From: a bacterium
GTDB taxonomy: Bacteria > CAYTYR01 > UBA6262
Direction: 5' to 3'
Assembly: GCA_028712895.1 (NCBI GenBank)
Contig: JAQTPL010000020.1
Coordinates: 1 to 36,026 of the forward strand
DNA: 36,026 bases
Shown here piece after piece: positions 15,799-24,789 of the stretch. A model generated the notes under the pieces. The model was not told the origin of the DNA and searched no databases. It was given only the letters and a program-made list of their open reading frames with translations. The position numbers and the translations under genes are program-made. Positions within the stretch are counted from its first letter, which is position 1. Each line of letters starts with the position of its first letter.

Positions 15799-16555
15799 GG
15801 ATCATCCTTAATCCGATCAAGGTCAGGTTTTGATTGACCTTATCGAATATTTTTTCCGCGTTCTGGATCAAATTTACCAATCCGCCGGTACCGACAATGA
15901 CCGGCCGGCCTTTGATCTCTTTTTTAAGTTGTTTCAGGATCTCTTTGACCTGGCCCAGGAAACCAAAGACCAAACCAGCTTGCATGCTATGCACTGTATT
16001 TTTACCCAGGCACTTATCCGGCTTGACCAGTTCCACCTTGGGCAATTTGGCGGTCCTGCTGAATAAAGCTTCGCAGGATATCCCAATACCCGGGGCAATA
16101 GCCCCGCCGAGGTATTCCCCATTCTTCGAAACCACATCAAAGGTAGTCGCGGTGCCAAAATCCACAATGATCAATGGCTCCCCTTTTTTACGGTAGAGCT
16201 CCCAGGCTGCCAAGGCATTAACGATCCGGTCCGTACCTACTTCCCCGGGGATATCGTATAATATCGGCATGGGTACTTTTTTCGCTTCAACTACCAGAGC
16301 CTTGTTTTTAATATATTTCCGGCACACCTGCACCCAGACATCAGTCAAGCTGGGCACAACGCTGGCAATTATCGCGCCGGTTATTTCCCTGTCCCCGGCA
16401 GATAACGTGGCATTGATCGATCCGGTCAGTTCCAAACCATATTCATCTTCGGTCCGACGGTTATCAGTGGTAAATCTCCAGCTGGCCACCAGAGTTTTCG
16501 CCTGAAAGACCCCCACTACCACATTAGTATTCCCGATATCTATTGCTAATAACAT
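15743..16555 (-). CDS. coaX: Type III pantothenate kinase
   Basis: CoaX phosphorylates pantothenate, the first step of CoA synthesis, and differs from CoaA in being a member of the acetate-kinase/hsp70 fold. The N-terminal AIDIGNTNVVVGVF carries the catalytic Asp (D6), PGEVGTDRIVNALAAWELY follows, and DFGTATTFDVV plus GGAIAPGIGIS are the other nucleotide-binding loops. The ATG at 16553-16555 has GGGAG 5 nt upstream; a TTG six codons earlier has none and lies in a repeat. Length is 270 aa, slightly longer than usual because of a basic C-terminal tail that overlaps the thioesterase gene. Confidence 0.95.
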   Translation of the reverse strand: MLLAIDIGNTNVVVGVFQAKTLVASWRFTTDNRRTEDEYGLELTGSINATLSAGDREITGAIIASVVPSLTDVWVQVCRKYIKNKALVVEAKKVPMPILYDIPGEVGTDRIVNALAAWELYRKKGEPLIIVDFGTATTFDVVSKNGEYLGGAIAPGIGISCEALFSRTAKLPKVELVKPDKCLGKNTVHSMQAGLVFGFLGQVKEILKQLKKEIKGRPVIVGTGGLVNLIQNAEKIFDKVNQNLTLIGLRMIHETIISPKKKPILRAGRH

Positions 16556-16573
16556 ATGAACTCCCAAAAACAA

Positions 16574-16601
16574 TTTTGAGTTTTGAGTGTTGAGTTTTGA
16601 A
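16574..16601. repeat. Heptamer array D (TTTTGAG type), birA-coaX gap
   Basis: Four 7-nt units on the plus strand: TTTTGAG, TTTTGAG, TGTTGAG, TTTTGAA. A second low-complexity tract of AATTCAAAAT/AATTTAAAAT words follows at 16627-16657. Together they fill most of the 87-bp gap upstream of coaX. Confidence 0.75.
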
Positions 16602-16642
16602 TTAAGGTAAAAAGCTCTTCACCTAAACTTATAATTCAAAAT

Positions 16643-17644
16643 TTATAATTTAAAATTGTTTTTTTGCAAGGTTACTTCTCCGGCTATGACCCTGAATACC
16701 TGATTTTTTGATTTCAATACCAGCCGGCCCTCAGCGTCTATCTCTATAACTTTTCCACTAATAATTTCCTCTCCCTGCCTGATCTTGACATTTTTGCCGG
16801 CCAAGATTTCAAAACTCCTGTATTCATGAACAATATTTTTCCAGTCACCTGCCAGGAAGCGTTTATAATAACGCTCCAGCTCCAATAATATCTGCTGCAA
16901 CAGTTTTACCCGTACCACCGGCAGATTACCAGGGACTTGAGCTTTTAAACTGGTTACTTTAGAACGCAATTCTGCCGGAAATTTATTTTTATCTATATTT
17001 ACATTTAAGCCGATCCCAGTCACCAGGTAATTGACCCGGTCGCTTTCTGCCCCCATCTCGGTCAATATTCCGCCAACTTTAAGATAGGTACCTTTACCTG
17101 CTATTACCAGGTCATTTGGCCATTTCAGCTGTATGGCTGCGCCGCACACTTTTTTGATCGCCGCCGCTACAGCTATGCCAGCCATCAGGGTAAACCGCTG
17201 GGCGTAAGCCGGCAATACTTCCGGCCGCAAGACCAGGCTAAAACAAATACTGCCGCCGGCAGGTGAAAACCAGGAACGGCCTAACCGGCCCTTGCCTTGT
17301 GTCTGCATTTCAGCCAATACCAGAGTCCCTTCCGGAGCACCGGACTGGGCCAGTTTTTTAGCAAAATTATTGGTCGAATCAATACTAGGGAAATAATAGA
17401 TCTTGGGGCAAAACATCTTGGCTTGTAATCCAGCCTTAATTTCAGTTGGCAGCATCAGATCAGGGCTGGACCGCAGAATATAACCATTTTTTTTAAGGGC
17501 GCTGATATCATACCCATGTTTCTTCAGTGATTGGATCTGTTTCCAGATAGCGATACGGGAAACACCCAGCTTTGCGGCCATGGCTTCACCGCTCATATAA
17601 GTGCCGGTCTGTTTTCTTAGCAATCCCAATACATCGTCTTGCAT
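16643..17644 (-). CDS. birA: Bifunctional biotin--[acetyl-CoA carboxylase] ligase / biotin repressor
   Basis: Attaches biotin to the carboxylase carrier protein through biotinyl-5'-AMP. An N-terminal winged-helix region (about 3-60: SGEAMAAKLGVSRIAIWKQIQSL) identifies the group II, DNA-binding type. The catalytic core shows SIDSTN, the ligase loop QTQGKGRLGRSW, KWPNDL and GILTEM, and a C-terminal SH3-like domain ends the protein. The ATG at 17642-17644 is chosen because GGAG lies 5 nt upstream; the earlier GTG overlaps that site. No bio genes or biotin operator are visible here. 333 aa, a normal length. Confidence 0.95.
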   Translation of the reverse strand: MQDDVLGLLRKQTGTYMSGEAMAAKLGVSRIAIWKQIQSLKKHGYDISALKKNGYILRSSPDLMLPTEIKAGLQAKMFCPKIYYFPSIDSTNNFAKKLAQSGAPEGTLVLAEMQTQGKGRLGRSWFSPAGGSICFSLVLRPEVLPAYAQRFTLMAGIAVAAAIKKVCGAAIQLKWPNDLVIAGKGTYLKVGGILTEMGAESDRVNYLVTGIGLNVNIDKNKFPAELRSKVTSLKAQVPGNLPVVRVKLLQQILLELERYYKRFLAGDWKNIVHEYRSFEILAGKNVKIRQGEEIISGKVIEIDAEGRLVLKSKNQVFRVIAGEVTLQKNNFKL

Positions 17645-17659
17645 AGGCACTCCAAAAAT

Positions 17660-17687
17660 GACTCTAGATTTTAGACTCCAGACACCA
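17660..17687. repeat. Heptamer array E (GACTCYA type), nadC-birA gap
   Basis: Four exact 7-nt units on the plus strand: GACTCTA, GATTTTA, GACTCCA, GACACCA. The array lies between nadC (ends 17726) and the birA start (17644), a few bases from the birA Shine-Dalgarno sequence. Confidence 0.75.
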
Positions 17688-17725
17688 GTTAAATACTCTT
17701 ATAAAACCGCCATAATAAATTATAG

Positions 17726-18544
17726 TCATTGTATGATTTCCAAACTGATATCCAAAGCTTTAGCGGAATGCGTAAGCGCGCCGATAGAAATTCGGTTAAC
17801 TCCCAGTTTTGCATATTGCTTTACACTTTTAAGCGTGATACCACCTGATATCTCGATCAAGGTGCGCGGACTGGCCTGGCGAATATATTTGATCGCTTTT
17901 TTCAAGGTCGCTATGTTCATATTATCCAGCAGGATAATATCCACTCCTCCAGCATTCAATATTTCTCGTACTTGTTGAAGGTTTTCTGCTTCCACTTCCA
18001 CTTTCATATTCTTTGGTTTCTGCTTTAATCTGCCAACCGCCATCCGCCAACTGCCAACCAGCTTTAAATGGTTATCCTTTACCAATATCATATCATATAA
18101 GCCGATCCGGTGGTTCACTCCGCCACCGCAGACCACGGCATATTTTTCCAATATTCGTAATCCCGGAGAAGTTTTGCGGGTATCCAGGATCCTGGTTTGA
18201 TACGGTTTCACAGCCTGTACAAACTCGCTGGTCAAGGTAGCTACGCCGGAAAGCTGCTGCAGGAAATTAAGCAGAGTCCGCTCTATTTTCAGGATATTCC
18301 TGGCGCGGCCGTTAAATTTGGCCAAAACCTGTCCCCAGTGGATTTTCTGTCCATCTTTAACCATAAAAATATTTTTGATCCGATACGCTTTTAAGATCTG
18401 CCGGGCAATATCTCTACCGCAGAAAACGCCATTGTCTTTGGCCAGCAAGACAGCTTTTACCTTTTGGTCACGGATCAACAGATTACTGGTAATATCCCCG
18501 CTGCCTATATCCTCTTTTAACGCTTCTTTAATGATTTTTTCCAC
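17726..18544 (-). CDS. nadC: Nicotinate-nucleotide pyrophosphorylase (carboxylating), quinolinate phosphoribosyltransferase
   Basis: Converts quinolinate and PRPP to nicotinate mononucleotide, CO2 and PPi in de novo NAD synthesis. Landmarks: EDIGSGDITS at the start, ERTLLNFLQQLSGVAT, the active-site TRKTSPG with CGGGVNHRIGLYDMILVKDNH, VEVEAENL, and the barrel end ISGGI plus GALTHSAKALDISL. 272 aa, normal. It uses a GTG start with AAAGG 7 nt upstream. nadA and nadB are not in the window. Codons around residues 163-172 (GSWRMAVGR) are formed by a 7-nt repeat array lying inside the reading frame. Confidence 0.96.
   Translation of the reverse strand: MEKIIKEALKEDIGSGDITSNLLIRDQKVKAVLLAKDNGVFCGRDIARQILKAYRIKNIFMVKDGQKIHWGQVLAKFNGRARNILKIERTLLNFLQQLSGVATLTSEFVQAVKPYQTRILDTRKTSPGLRILEKYAVVCGGGVNHRIGLYDMILVKDNHLKLVGSWRMAVGRLKQKPKNMKVEVEAENLQQVREILNAGGVDIILLDNMNIATLKKAIKYIRQASPRTLIEISGGITLKSVKQYAKLGVNRISIGALTHSAKALDISLEIIQ
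18030..18057. repeat. Heptamer array F inside the nadC coding sequence
   Basis: Four exact 7-nt units on the plus strand: CTGCCAA, CCGCCAT, CCGCCAA, CTGCCAA. It is in frame with nadC and gives the peptide VGSWRMAVGR without changing the expected length of the protein (families have GSxxxAVxxA here). Same word family as arrays A and C. Confidence 0.8.
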
Positions 18545-18556
18545 GCTGTTGCCTTT

Positions 18557-18598
18557 CTATACGCTATACGCTATCCGCCATACGCTATATGCTATTAA
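18557..18598. repeat. Heptamer array G (CTATACG type), yjbQ-nadC gap
   Basis: Six 7-nt units on the plus strand: CTATACG, CTATACG, CTATCCG, CCATACG, CTATATG, CTATTAA. On the minus strand the array supplies the last residues and the TAG stop (18585-18587) of the YjbQ gene, and it fills the gap up to 13 bp before nadC. Confidence 0.85.
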
Positions 18599-18983
18599 TT
18601 ACCTGCACCCAGACTTCTCTTGCCCGTGGTCCGTCAAATTCACAAAGATAAATCCCCTGCCACGTTCCTAGCGCCAGTTTCCCGTTCTCTATCAGCACGG
18701 TGACTGAAGACCCGATCAGGCTGGCTTTAATATGCGCGGCTGAATTCCCTTCGATATGGGTAAAATACTCGCGTTCAGGCACAATTTTATTCAACTCTAC
18801 CAGCATGTCCCGTCGTACCGCCGGATCCGCGTTTTCATTGATCGTGATCCCGGCTGTCGTGTGAGGTATAAAAACAGAGCAGACACTGCCGCTGGTTTTA
18901 TATCCTGCGACCAGTTCCTGCACCTGGGCTGTAATATCGATCATTTCCGTATTTAACGTGGTTACCACTTTGATCTTATTCAT
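18585..18983 (-). CDS. yjbQ: YjbQ/UPF0047-family protein
   Basis: A 132-aa single-domain protein of the UPF0047 family, whose E. coli member has weak thiamine-phosphate synthase side activity and whose true role is unclear. All family motifs are here: SVFIPHTTAGITINENADP, the HIEGNSAAHIKASLIGSS stretch with conserved His, and LALGTWQGIYLCEFDGPR. The ATG lies inside the last codons of the upstream receiver gene (8-bp overlap), with no separate Shine-Dalgarno site, so translation is coupled. The stop codon is supplied by a 7-nt repeat array. A divergent paralog is at 29031-29444. Confidence 0.93.
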   Translation of the reverse strand: MNKIKVVTTLNTEMIDITAQVQELVAGYKTSGSVCSVFIPHTTAGITINENADPAVRRDMLVELNKIVPEREYFTHIEGNSAAHIKASLIGSSVTVLIENGKLALGTWQGIYLCEFDGPRAREVWVQVINSI

Positions 18984-19350
18984 TCTTATTAAGCAATTCC
19001 TTTACTTTGGCCGTGAGTTCATTGCCATCGAAGGGCTTGGTCAAATAGAGATTGGCGCCGGTGGAATAACCGATCTCCTCCTCCACTGGCTGGCTACGCG
19101 CCGTCAGGATAATGATCGGGATATAACTATATTCCTTATCAAATTTCAGCATCCGGCAAACTTTATATCCTTCGATCTTAGGCAGCATCAGGTCCAAAAT
19201 GATCAAATCTGGTTTCTCCCGGCGAGCCGTTTCCAGCCCGACATACCCATCTTCAGCAACCATCACCTCAAAACCAGCTCCGGTTAACCGCTGCTTAATA
19301 ACTTCAGCGATATCTGGCTCATCTTCAACGACTAAAATCCTCTTAGCCAT
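18976..19350 (-). CDS. Stand-alone response regulator receiver (CheY-like)
   Basis: A 124-aa protein that is only a receiver domain. The acidic pair (E9, D10), phosphoacceptor D53 (LIILDLMLP), the switch Thr (T83, ILTA) and K105 (LTKPF) are all in place, so it should be phosphorylated by a histidine kinase. With no output domain it would act by protein contact, such as on a kinase, motor or phosphodiesterase. No kinase is nearby. The ATG follows a strong GGAGG. It overlaps yjbQ by 8 bp. Confidence 0.93.
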   Translation of the reverse strand: MAKRILVVEDEPDIAEVIKQRLTGAGFEVMVAEDGYVGLETARREKPDLIILDLMLPKIEGYKVCRMLKFDKEYSYIPIIILTARSQPVEEEIGYSTGANLYLTKPFDGNELTAKVKELLNKNE

Positions 19351-19422
19351 TGCATTCCTCCTTATTTAGCCGTGTTATTATATTATTATACTATTTTCCC
19401 CGGGGATATTACCAGTATTTTC

Positions 19423-19923
19423 TTACCATAAGAACCTGACTCCCAATCCAGCGCTAAAATCCAGGTCAGTAGCTGGGACAATATTCATGATCGGAGAAAG
19501 TTCTATGAATATTTCAAAGGGATCATTAGGAAAAAGATAATTCACCCCGACAGTACCGCGTAATCCAAAAATAGAATCATACGTTTTATCACTATAACTC
19601 TTGCGGTAATTATGGTCACTATCGGCAATAAGGCGAAAACCGCCGCCATAATACAGGGCTATAGAACCTGGCTGTTCCACGTTTTTAAAAACATCATAAT
19701 TGTGGTACAGATAGGCCCCGGACAAATAAAGATAACTGCTAAACCGGAAACTAACGGTGAGATCATAAGCTTCCTTGTTGTTGACCCAATACTTGCCAGT
19801 CAATCCGGTTGGTTCTCCCAGAAATAGGCCAACACCATAATGATACTTCGGATCCTCTACCCTCGCCTCTGCCATTGCGGCGCTAATTAGCAATAGTAGT
19901 AATAGTAACACTATTTTTTTCAT
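19423..19923 (-). CDS. Small outer-membrane beta-barrel-like protein
   Basis: 166 aa with a signal peptide ([20 protein letters not shown], cut about residue 20). The mature part alternates polar and hydrophobic residues as short beta strands: [53 protein letters not shown]. It ends in the aromatic GVRFLW, as in outer-membrane barrels recognised by BamA. It resembles small eight-stranded barrels such as DUF3996-type, but I assign no family firmly. The ATG overlaps the uvrB stop (ATGA) with AAGGAGG inside uvrB, so the pair is translationally coupled. Confidence 0.75.
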   Translation of the reverse strand: MKKIVLLLLLLLISAAMAEARVEDPKYHYGVGLFLGEPTGLTGKYWVNNKEAYDLTVSFRFSSYLYLSGAYLYHNYDVFKNVEQPGSIALYYGGGFRLIADSDHNYRKSYSDKTYDSIFGLRGTVGVNYLFPNDPFEIFIELSPIMNIVPATDLDFSAGLGVRFLW

Positions 19924-21968
19924 CTTTCCTCCTTGTTTTTACTGCTCTTTGTTTTTACTGGCAACTGCTCCTCGCTTAGACTGTCCTTCGCCTTTACTGC
20001 CTTCGACAGTTCCAATAACCTATTACGTAGCATAATTGCCAGTTCAAAATCAAGATTATCCGCAGCTTCCCGCATCTGCCGTTCCAAATCTTTAAGCAAA
20101 GCCGGGGTAGCTTTCTCCGGCGTATACTTATATCCTTCGTCCCTGACAAAACTATAGATCTTCTGTTTAGCCACAGAAGTGAACTCTGCCAGGTCCTGGA
20201 TGGCTTTCTGAATGGTCCGCGGCGTGATCTTGTGTATCTTATTATATTCCATTTGTTTTATCCGGCGGCGTTTGATCTCGCTGATCGCCCGCTGCATCGA
20301 ACCAGTCATGTTGTCAGCGTACATTAATACTTTCCCGTCGACATTTCTCGCCGCTCTCCCGCACACCTGGACCAGGGAGGTCTCTGACCGTAAAAATCCT
20401 TCTTTATCCGCGTCCATGATCGCCACCAGGGAAACCTCCGGCAGGTCCAATCCTTCCCTTAACAAGTTGACTCCGACCAGGCAGTCAAACTCTCCCTTGC
20501 GCAGGTCCCGCAGGATCTCCACCCGCTCCAGGGTGTCAATTTCTGAATGCAGGTATTTGACGCGCAGTCCTTTATCCAGCAGGAAATCAGTCAGGTCCTC
20601 GGCCATCCGTTTGGTCAGGGTGGTCACCAGGGTACGATGGTGCTTGGCTACCCGCTCCATGACTTCCTTGATCAGGTCATCGATCTGCCCTTTGCTCGGC
20701 CGGATCACTATCTCCGGATCCACCAGCCCGGTCGGCCGGATGACCTGCTCCACAATTACTCCCTTTGTTTTCTCCAGCTCAAACTTGGCCGGAGTAGCTG
20801 AAACAAAAATGACTTGCTTCATTAATGACTCTATTTCCGCGAATTTCAAGGGCCGGTTATCGATCGCGCTGGGGAGCCGGAAACCATAATCGATCAAGGT
20901 CTGCTTGCGTGACCTGTCCCCATGGTACATCCCGTTCAACTGGGGAATGGTCACGTGGGATTCATCAATGAACATCAAGTAGTCTTCCGGAAAATAATCA
21001 ATCAGGCACTTGGGGCGTTCACCTGGCTGGCGGTTGTCAAAATGGCGGGAATAGTTCTCTATCCCGCTGCAATAACCGATCTCCCGGATCATTTCCAGGT
21101 CAAAATTAGTGCGCTGTTCCAAGCGCTGGGCTTCCAATAGTTTATTCTGGCTTCTCATCTCCGCCAGCGTCTGCTCCAGTTCTATCTTGATATTAGCCAT
21201 GGCCTTTTCAAACTGGGGAGTGCTGGTCACATAGTGTTTTGCCGGGTAAATATATACTTTATCCTTTTCCGCGATCGTTTCCAGGCTGACTGGATTCACT
21301 TCCCTGATCCGACTGATCATATTCCCATCAAGTTCCAGCCGGATGGCAGTTTCCATATTAGCCGGAAAGATATCCACTATTTCTCCCTTAACCCTGACCG
21401 TACCGCGGTGGAAATCAATATCATTGCGCTCGTAATAGATGCTGATCAGCTGCCTGATTATTTCATCCCGGTTGATCTCCGCGCCTTTGGTCAGCACTAC
21501 CTGCGCCTGGCGGAACTCATCCGGTGAACCTATATTATAGATACAGGAAACCGAAGCCACGATAATAACGTCCCGGCGTTCCAGAAGAGAGCTGGTGGCT
21601 TTGAGCCGCAGCCGGTCGATCTGGTCATTGATAGCCAGGTCTTTTTCAATATAAGTATCGGTTTGGGGGATGTAGGCTTCAGGCTGGTAATAGTCATAAT
21701 AGGAGACAAAATATTCTACCGCGTTTTCCGGGAAAAATTGCTTGAATTCCCCGTAAAGCTGGGCCGCCAGAGTCTTGTTATGGGAGATGATCAGGGTAGG
21801 CCGATTCACCTTTTCAATGACATTGGCCATGGTAAAAGTTTTACCGCTACCAGTTACACCTAGTAGTACCTGGTATACCTCGCCCGCCCCTAATCCGGCA
21901 GTCAACTGGCGGATCGCTTCAGGCTGGTCTCCCTGCGGTTTATAGTCAGAAAAAAGCTTAAATTTCAT
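19920..21968 (-). CDS. uvrB: Excinuclease ABC subunit B
   Basis: UvrB is the damage-verifying helicase of nucleotide excision repair; it is loaded by UvrA and recruits UvrC. Present are Walker A (GVTGSGKT, K43), the beta-hairpin [15 protein letters not shown] that clamps one DNA strand, motif II DESH, the helicase C-terminal motifs ([28 protein letters not shown]) and a C-terminal UVR motif ([20 protein letters not shown]) that contacts UvrC. 682 aa, full length. No Shine-Dalgarno site precedes the ATG; instead a promoter places the predicted start site at the ATG itself. Confidence 0.98.
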   Translation of the reverse strand: MKFKLFSDYKPQGDQPEAIRQLTAGLGAGEVYQVLLGVTGSGKTFTMANVIEKVNRPTLIISHNKTLAAQLYGEFKQFFPENAVEYFVSYYDYYQPEAYIPQTDTYIEKDLAINDQIDRLRLKATSSLLERRDVIIVASVSCIYNIGSPDEFRQAQVVLTKGAEINRDEIIRQLISIYYERNDIDFHRGTVRVKGEIVDIFPANMETAIRLELDGNMISRIREVNPVSLETIAEKDKVYIYPAKHYVTSTPQFEKAMANIKIELEQTLAEMRSQNKLLEAQRLEQRTNFDLEMIREIGYCSGIENYSRHFDNRQPGERPKCLIDYFPEDYLMFIDESHVTIPQLNGMYHGDRSRKQTLIDYGFRLPSAIDNRPLKFAEIESLMKQVIFVSATPAKFELEKTKGVIVEQVIRPTGLVDPEIVIRPSKGQIDDLIKEVMERVAKHHRTLVTTLTKRMAEDLTDFLLDKGLRVKYLHSEIDTLERVEILRDLRKGEFDCLVGVNLLREGLDLPEVSLVAIMDADKEGFLRSETSLVQVCGRAARNVDGKVLMYADNMTGSMQRAISEIKRRRIKQMEYNKIHKITPRTIQKAIQDLAEFTSVAKQKIYSFVRDEGYKYTPEKATPALLKDLERQMREAADNLDFELAIMLRNRLLELSKAVKAKDSLSEEQLPVKTKSSKNKEER

Positions 21969-21974
21969 ACTGTT

Positions 21975-22003
21975 TTTATACCATACTTAGACTCCCGGCG
22001 CAA
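21975..22003 (-). promoter_or_regulatory. uvrB promoter giving a probable leaderless mRNA
   Basis: TTGCGC (21998-22003), 17-bp spacer and TATAAA (21975-21980), with the extended -10 TGG just before it. Seven bases past the -10 is 21968, the A of the uvrB ATG. The intergenic region (21969-22107) also holds the divergent DUF4912 promoter. Confidence 0.65.
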
Positions 22004-22032
22004 TACTAAATTACATTTTACAAATAAAAATG

Positions 22033-22061
22033 TTGACAAATAACCAGTGATGGGATAAAAT
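22033..22061 (+). promoter_or_regulatory. Promoter of the DUF4912 gene
   Basis: TTGACA (22033-22038), 17-bp spacer and TAAAAT (22056-22061). Transcription would begin near 22068, leaving a 40-nt leader before the ATG at 22108. Confidence 0.75.
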
Positions 22062-22107
22062 TACTTTACTACAAACGTAATAAAAATTCTACGGATGGTA
22101 TGTAATC

Positions 22108-22989
22108 ATGCCCAACGATAAAAATAATCCCCCTTTTAGCGCTTCCTCTGGCAGCTCGAGCTCCAAAGGCGGCCCTTCCAACGAACAAGGATACATTGAT
22201 CGCGGCGGCCCGTTGCCTGAAGGTTACGGCGATACATTGATCGTTTTATTACCCCGTGATCCGCAGTGGATCTTTGCCTACTGGGAAATTAGCGACAAGA
22301 CCAGAAATGAAATTACCTCAAAATACGGCGCGAATATCTTCCAGAAAGCCAAGCCTGCTATCCGGGTCTATGATGTCACCAATGTCAATTTCGATGGCCA
22401 TAATGCCAACCGCAGTTTTGATATCTTCATTACTCCTGAATCCAAGAACTGGTATATATATGTAGGGATGCCCAAACGCAGCTACTGCGCTGACCTCGGG
22501 CTCCTGGTAGATGACGGTGTGTTCATTACCCTGGCCCGATCCAATGTAGTGGCAACGCCGGCCGGCAGTGTTTCTGATATCTATGATGAACAATGGATGC
22601 TGGTCAAGGAAGACTTTGAAAAACTGATGAAATTATCCGGCATAGATAAGATCGGCGCTTCCAGCTCTGAAGCCCTCAAGATCCTGACCCAAAGATTGGA
22701 ATCAGTACTGGCAGTTTCTTCCAAAAGCGGCAGCGGAGTCGGCCCGGTTCGGCCGGAAAAACGCGGCTTCTGGCTGATCGCTGATGCTGAACTGATAATC
22801 TACGGTGCTACTGAGCCGGATGCTCTGCTCACTATCCAGGGTAAACCGATTAAATTAAGACCGGATGGGACGTTCAGCTTGCGCTTTGCCTTCCCGGATG
22901 GCGAGCTTACCATACCCATTAAAGCTATATCAGCTGATACTATAGACACACGGCAGATCACCATTACTGCTAAAAGAAAAACGAAATAG
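22108..22989 (+). CDS. DUF4912 domain protein
   Basis: A 293-aa protein with no signal peptide or membrane segment. After a Ser/Gly/Pro-rich disordered N-terminus (1-35), the DUF4912 domain (about 40-165) shows DTLIVLLPRDPQWIFAYWEI and the later NWYIYVGMPKRSYCADLGLL; its pattern of aromatic residues resembles carbohydrate-binding or immunoglobulin-like folds. A C-terminal beta domain (about 215-290) repeats a sandwich-like pattern (ELIIYGATEPDALLTIQGK). DUF4912 proteins often sit beside GH57 enzymes, as here, so a role in glucan or glycogen handling is likely, but the biochemical function is unknown. Confidence 0.88.
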   Translation: MPNDKNNPPFSASSGSSSSKGGPSNEQGYIDRGGPLPEGYGDTLIVLLPRDPQWIFAYWEISDKTRNEITSKYGANIFQKAKPAIRVYDVTNVNFDGHNANRSFDIFITPESKNWYIYVGMPKRSYCADLGLLVDDGVFITLARSNVVATPAGSVSDIYDEQWMLVKEDFEKLMKLSGIDKIGASSSEALKILTQRLESVLAVSSKSGSGVGPVRPEKRGFWLIADAELIIYGATEPDALLTIQGKPIKLRPDGTFSLRFAFPDGELTIPIKAISADTIDTRQITITAKRKTK

Positions 22990-23022
22990 TGGATACTGCT
23001 TATTGTTACTTTAGAATATGGT

Positions 23023-23063
23023 TATAATTCTCGCCTATAAATCGCTTGGGCGGGGTTTTTTTT
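23023..23063 (+). terminator. Hairpin terminator, possibly with an embedded start site, between DUF4912 and GH57
   Basis: CTCGCC (23030-23035) pairs with GGCGGG (23049-23054, one G-U pair) across a 13-nt loop and is followed by eight Ts (23056-23063). A perfect TATAAT at 23023-23028 precedes it, but no good -35 box is seen. If that -10 is used, transcripts would start inside the stem and escape termination, uncoupling GH57 from the upstream gene. Confidence 0.6.
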
Positions 23064-23090
23064 AAGTAGTCGCACTAAAAAAGGAGCGTC

Positions 23091-24677
23091 ATGCGAAAAG
23101 GTTACCTCTGTTTAGTATTACACGCGCATCTTCCATTTGTCCGTCATCCGGAACATGAGGACTTCCTGGAAGAAGATTGGCTTTATGAAGCCATCAGCGA
23201 AACCTATATCCCCCTGATCAATATGATGGATGGCCTGATCCAGGATGGCATTGATTTCCGTATCACCATGAGCCTGACCCCGCCTTTATGCGCGATGCTC
23301 AGCGACCCCCTGCTGCAGGACCGGTATTTGCGCCACATCTGGAAGTTGATCGACCTGGCTGAGAAAGAAACTACCAGGCTGCAGTTCCAGCCGGCGTTTG
23401 CCCCGGCAGCCCAAATGTATGAAAACCATTTCAAGATGGCTCGGTATATATTTGAAGAAAAATATGACCGCAACCTCTTGAATGCCTTTAAAAAATTCCA
23501 GGACATGGGAAAGCTGGAGATCATCACCTGCGGCGCCACCCATGGTTACTTACCATTAATGCTGAGCCAGCAGGCTAAACGCGCCCAAGTGCGGGTCGCG
23601 GTCCAGGATTATACTGCCAGGTTTGGCCAGCCGCCCAGGGGCATCTGGCTGCCGGAATGCGCTTATGAGATCGGTGATGACCAGATGTTGCGGGATGAGA
23701 AGATCCGCTATTTTTTCATGGAAACCCACGGTTTGCTCTTTGCCGAACCCCGGCCCAAGTATGGTGTGTATGCTCCTGTGTTCTGTCCCAGCGGCGTAGC
23801 TGCTTTCAGCCGGGACATTGAATCTTCCAGGCAGGTATGGAGCGCGACTGACGGGTATCCGGGTGATTTCCGGTACCGCGAATTCTACCGTGATATTGGC
23901 TATGACCTTGATTATGATTATATCCGCCCCTATCTCCATAATGACGGAGTGAGGCGTAATATAGGTATTAAGTATTATAAGATCACCGGCAAAACAACTT
24001 TAGGCGGCAAGCAACCTTACAATCCTACCGAGGCCAAGGAAGCGGCAGCTTCACATGCCGGGAATTTTATGTTCAACCGGCAAAAACAAATGGAACATTT
24101 AAACGGGTTTTTAGGCAAGGAGCCGATCATTGTCGCGCAATATGACGCTGAATTGTTCGGACACTGGTGGTTCGAAGGCCCGGATTTCCTGAACTTCCTG
24201 ATCCGCAAGATCGCCTGCGACCAGGATGAGATCAAAATGATCACTGCCAGTGAATATCTTAAAGAAAGTCCTAAAAATCAGGTTTCAGTCCCCGCGGCCT
24301 CTAGCTGGGGAGACAAAGGTTATCATGAATGCTGGCTTCAGGGCACCAATGACTGGATCTACCGGCATTTACATAAAGCGCAGAGTAGGATGATCGAACT
24401 GGCGCAGGATAACAGAAATGAAAGCAATGGATTGCGTATCAGGGCATTGAACCAGGCAGCGCGGGAATTGCTGTTAGCCCAATCGAGCGACTGGGCCTTT
24501 ATCATGGCTATGGGTACTATGGTAGCTTACGCGGAAAAGAGAACGAAAGAACATATTAACCGTTTCCTGAAACTCTATGATGACTTGAAAAACAATACTA
24601 TCGATGAAGCCTGGCTAAGAGAGATCGAATACCGCGACAATATCTTCCCCTATATGAGCTATAAGGTTTATTTGTAA
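23091..24677 (+). CDS. GH57-family 1,4-alpha-glucan branching enzyme
   Basis: A 528-aa cytoplasmic enzyme of glycoside hydrolase family 57, branching-enzyme (DUF1957) type, which cuts alpha-1,4 chains and re-links them by alpha-1,6 bonds in glycogen. Conserved blocks: HAHLPFVRHPE (about 11-21), THGYLPLM, GIWLPECAY with nucleophile E189, and QYDAELFGHWWFEGP with acid/base D352, followed by ASSWGDKGYHECWL. These positions match the catalytic pair known for GH57 branching enzymes. The ATG follows GGAG. The neighbouring DUF4912 gene supports a glucan role; other glycogen genes are not in the window. Confidence 0.93.
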   Translation: MRKGYLCLVLHAHLPFVRHPEHEDFLEEDWLYEAISETYIPLINMMDGLIQDGIDFRITMSLTPPLCAMLSDPLLQDRYLRHIWKLIDLAEKETTRLQFQPAFAPAAQMYENHFKMARYIFEEKYDRNLLNAFKKFQDMGKLEIITCGATHGYLPLMLSQQAKRAQVRVAVQDYTARFGQPPRGIWLPECAYEIGDDQMLRDEKIRYFFMETHGLLFAEPRPKYGVYAPVFCPSGVAAFSRDIESSRQVWSATDGYPGDFRYREFYRDIGYDLDYDYIRPYLHNDGVRRNIGIKYYKITGKTTLGGKQPYNPTEAKEAAASHAGNFMFNRQKQMEHLNGFLGKEPIIVAQYDAELFGHWWFEGPDFLNFLIRKIACDQDEIKMITASEYLKESPKNQVSVPAASSWGDKGYHECWLQGTNDWIYRHLHKAQSRMIELAQDNRNESNGLRIRALNQAARELLLAQSSDWAFIMAMGTMVAYAEKRTKEHINRFLKLYDDLKNNTIDEAWLREIEYRDNIFPYMSYKVYL

Positions 24678-24681
24678 AAGA

Positions 24682-24751
24682 TTCGGCACCCGATGTACGG
24701 AGACGAAGCCCGAAAGAAAAATTATTATCGGGCGTCGTTACCCTAGCCGAA
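24682..24751. terminator. Nested stem-loop between convergent GH57 and flavodoxin genes
   Basis: Outer arms TTCGGC (24682-24687) and GCCGAA (24746-24751) enclose an inner stem GCCCGA (24708-24713) with TCGGGC (24728-24733), extended by GAC with GTC across a 3-nt bulge. On the minus strand the closing arm is followed by TCTTTT, so it may end the flavodoxin transcript; on the plus strand the U-run is weak. The surroundings (24678-24789) hold further CCCGA/GGGC words but no gene. Confidence 0.5.
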
Positions 24752-24789
24752 AAACGAGGTTTTTAAACGGGCATCGAAAACGTATATCG

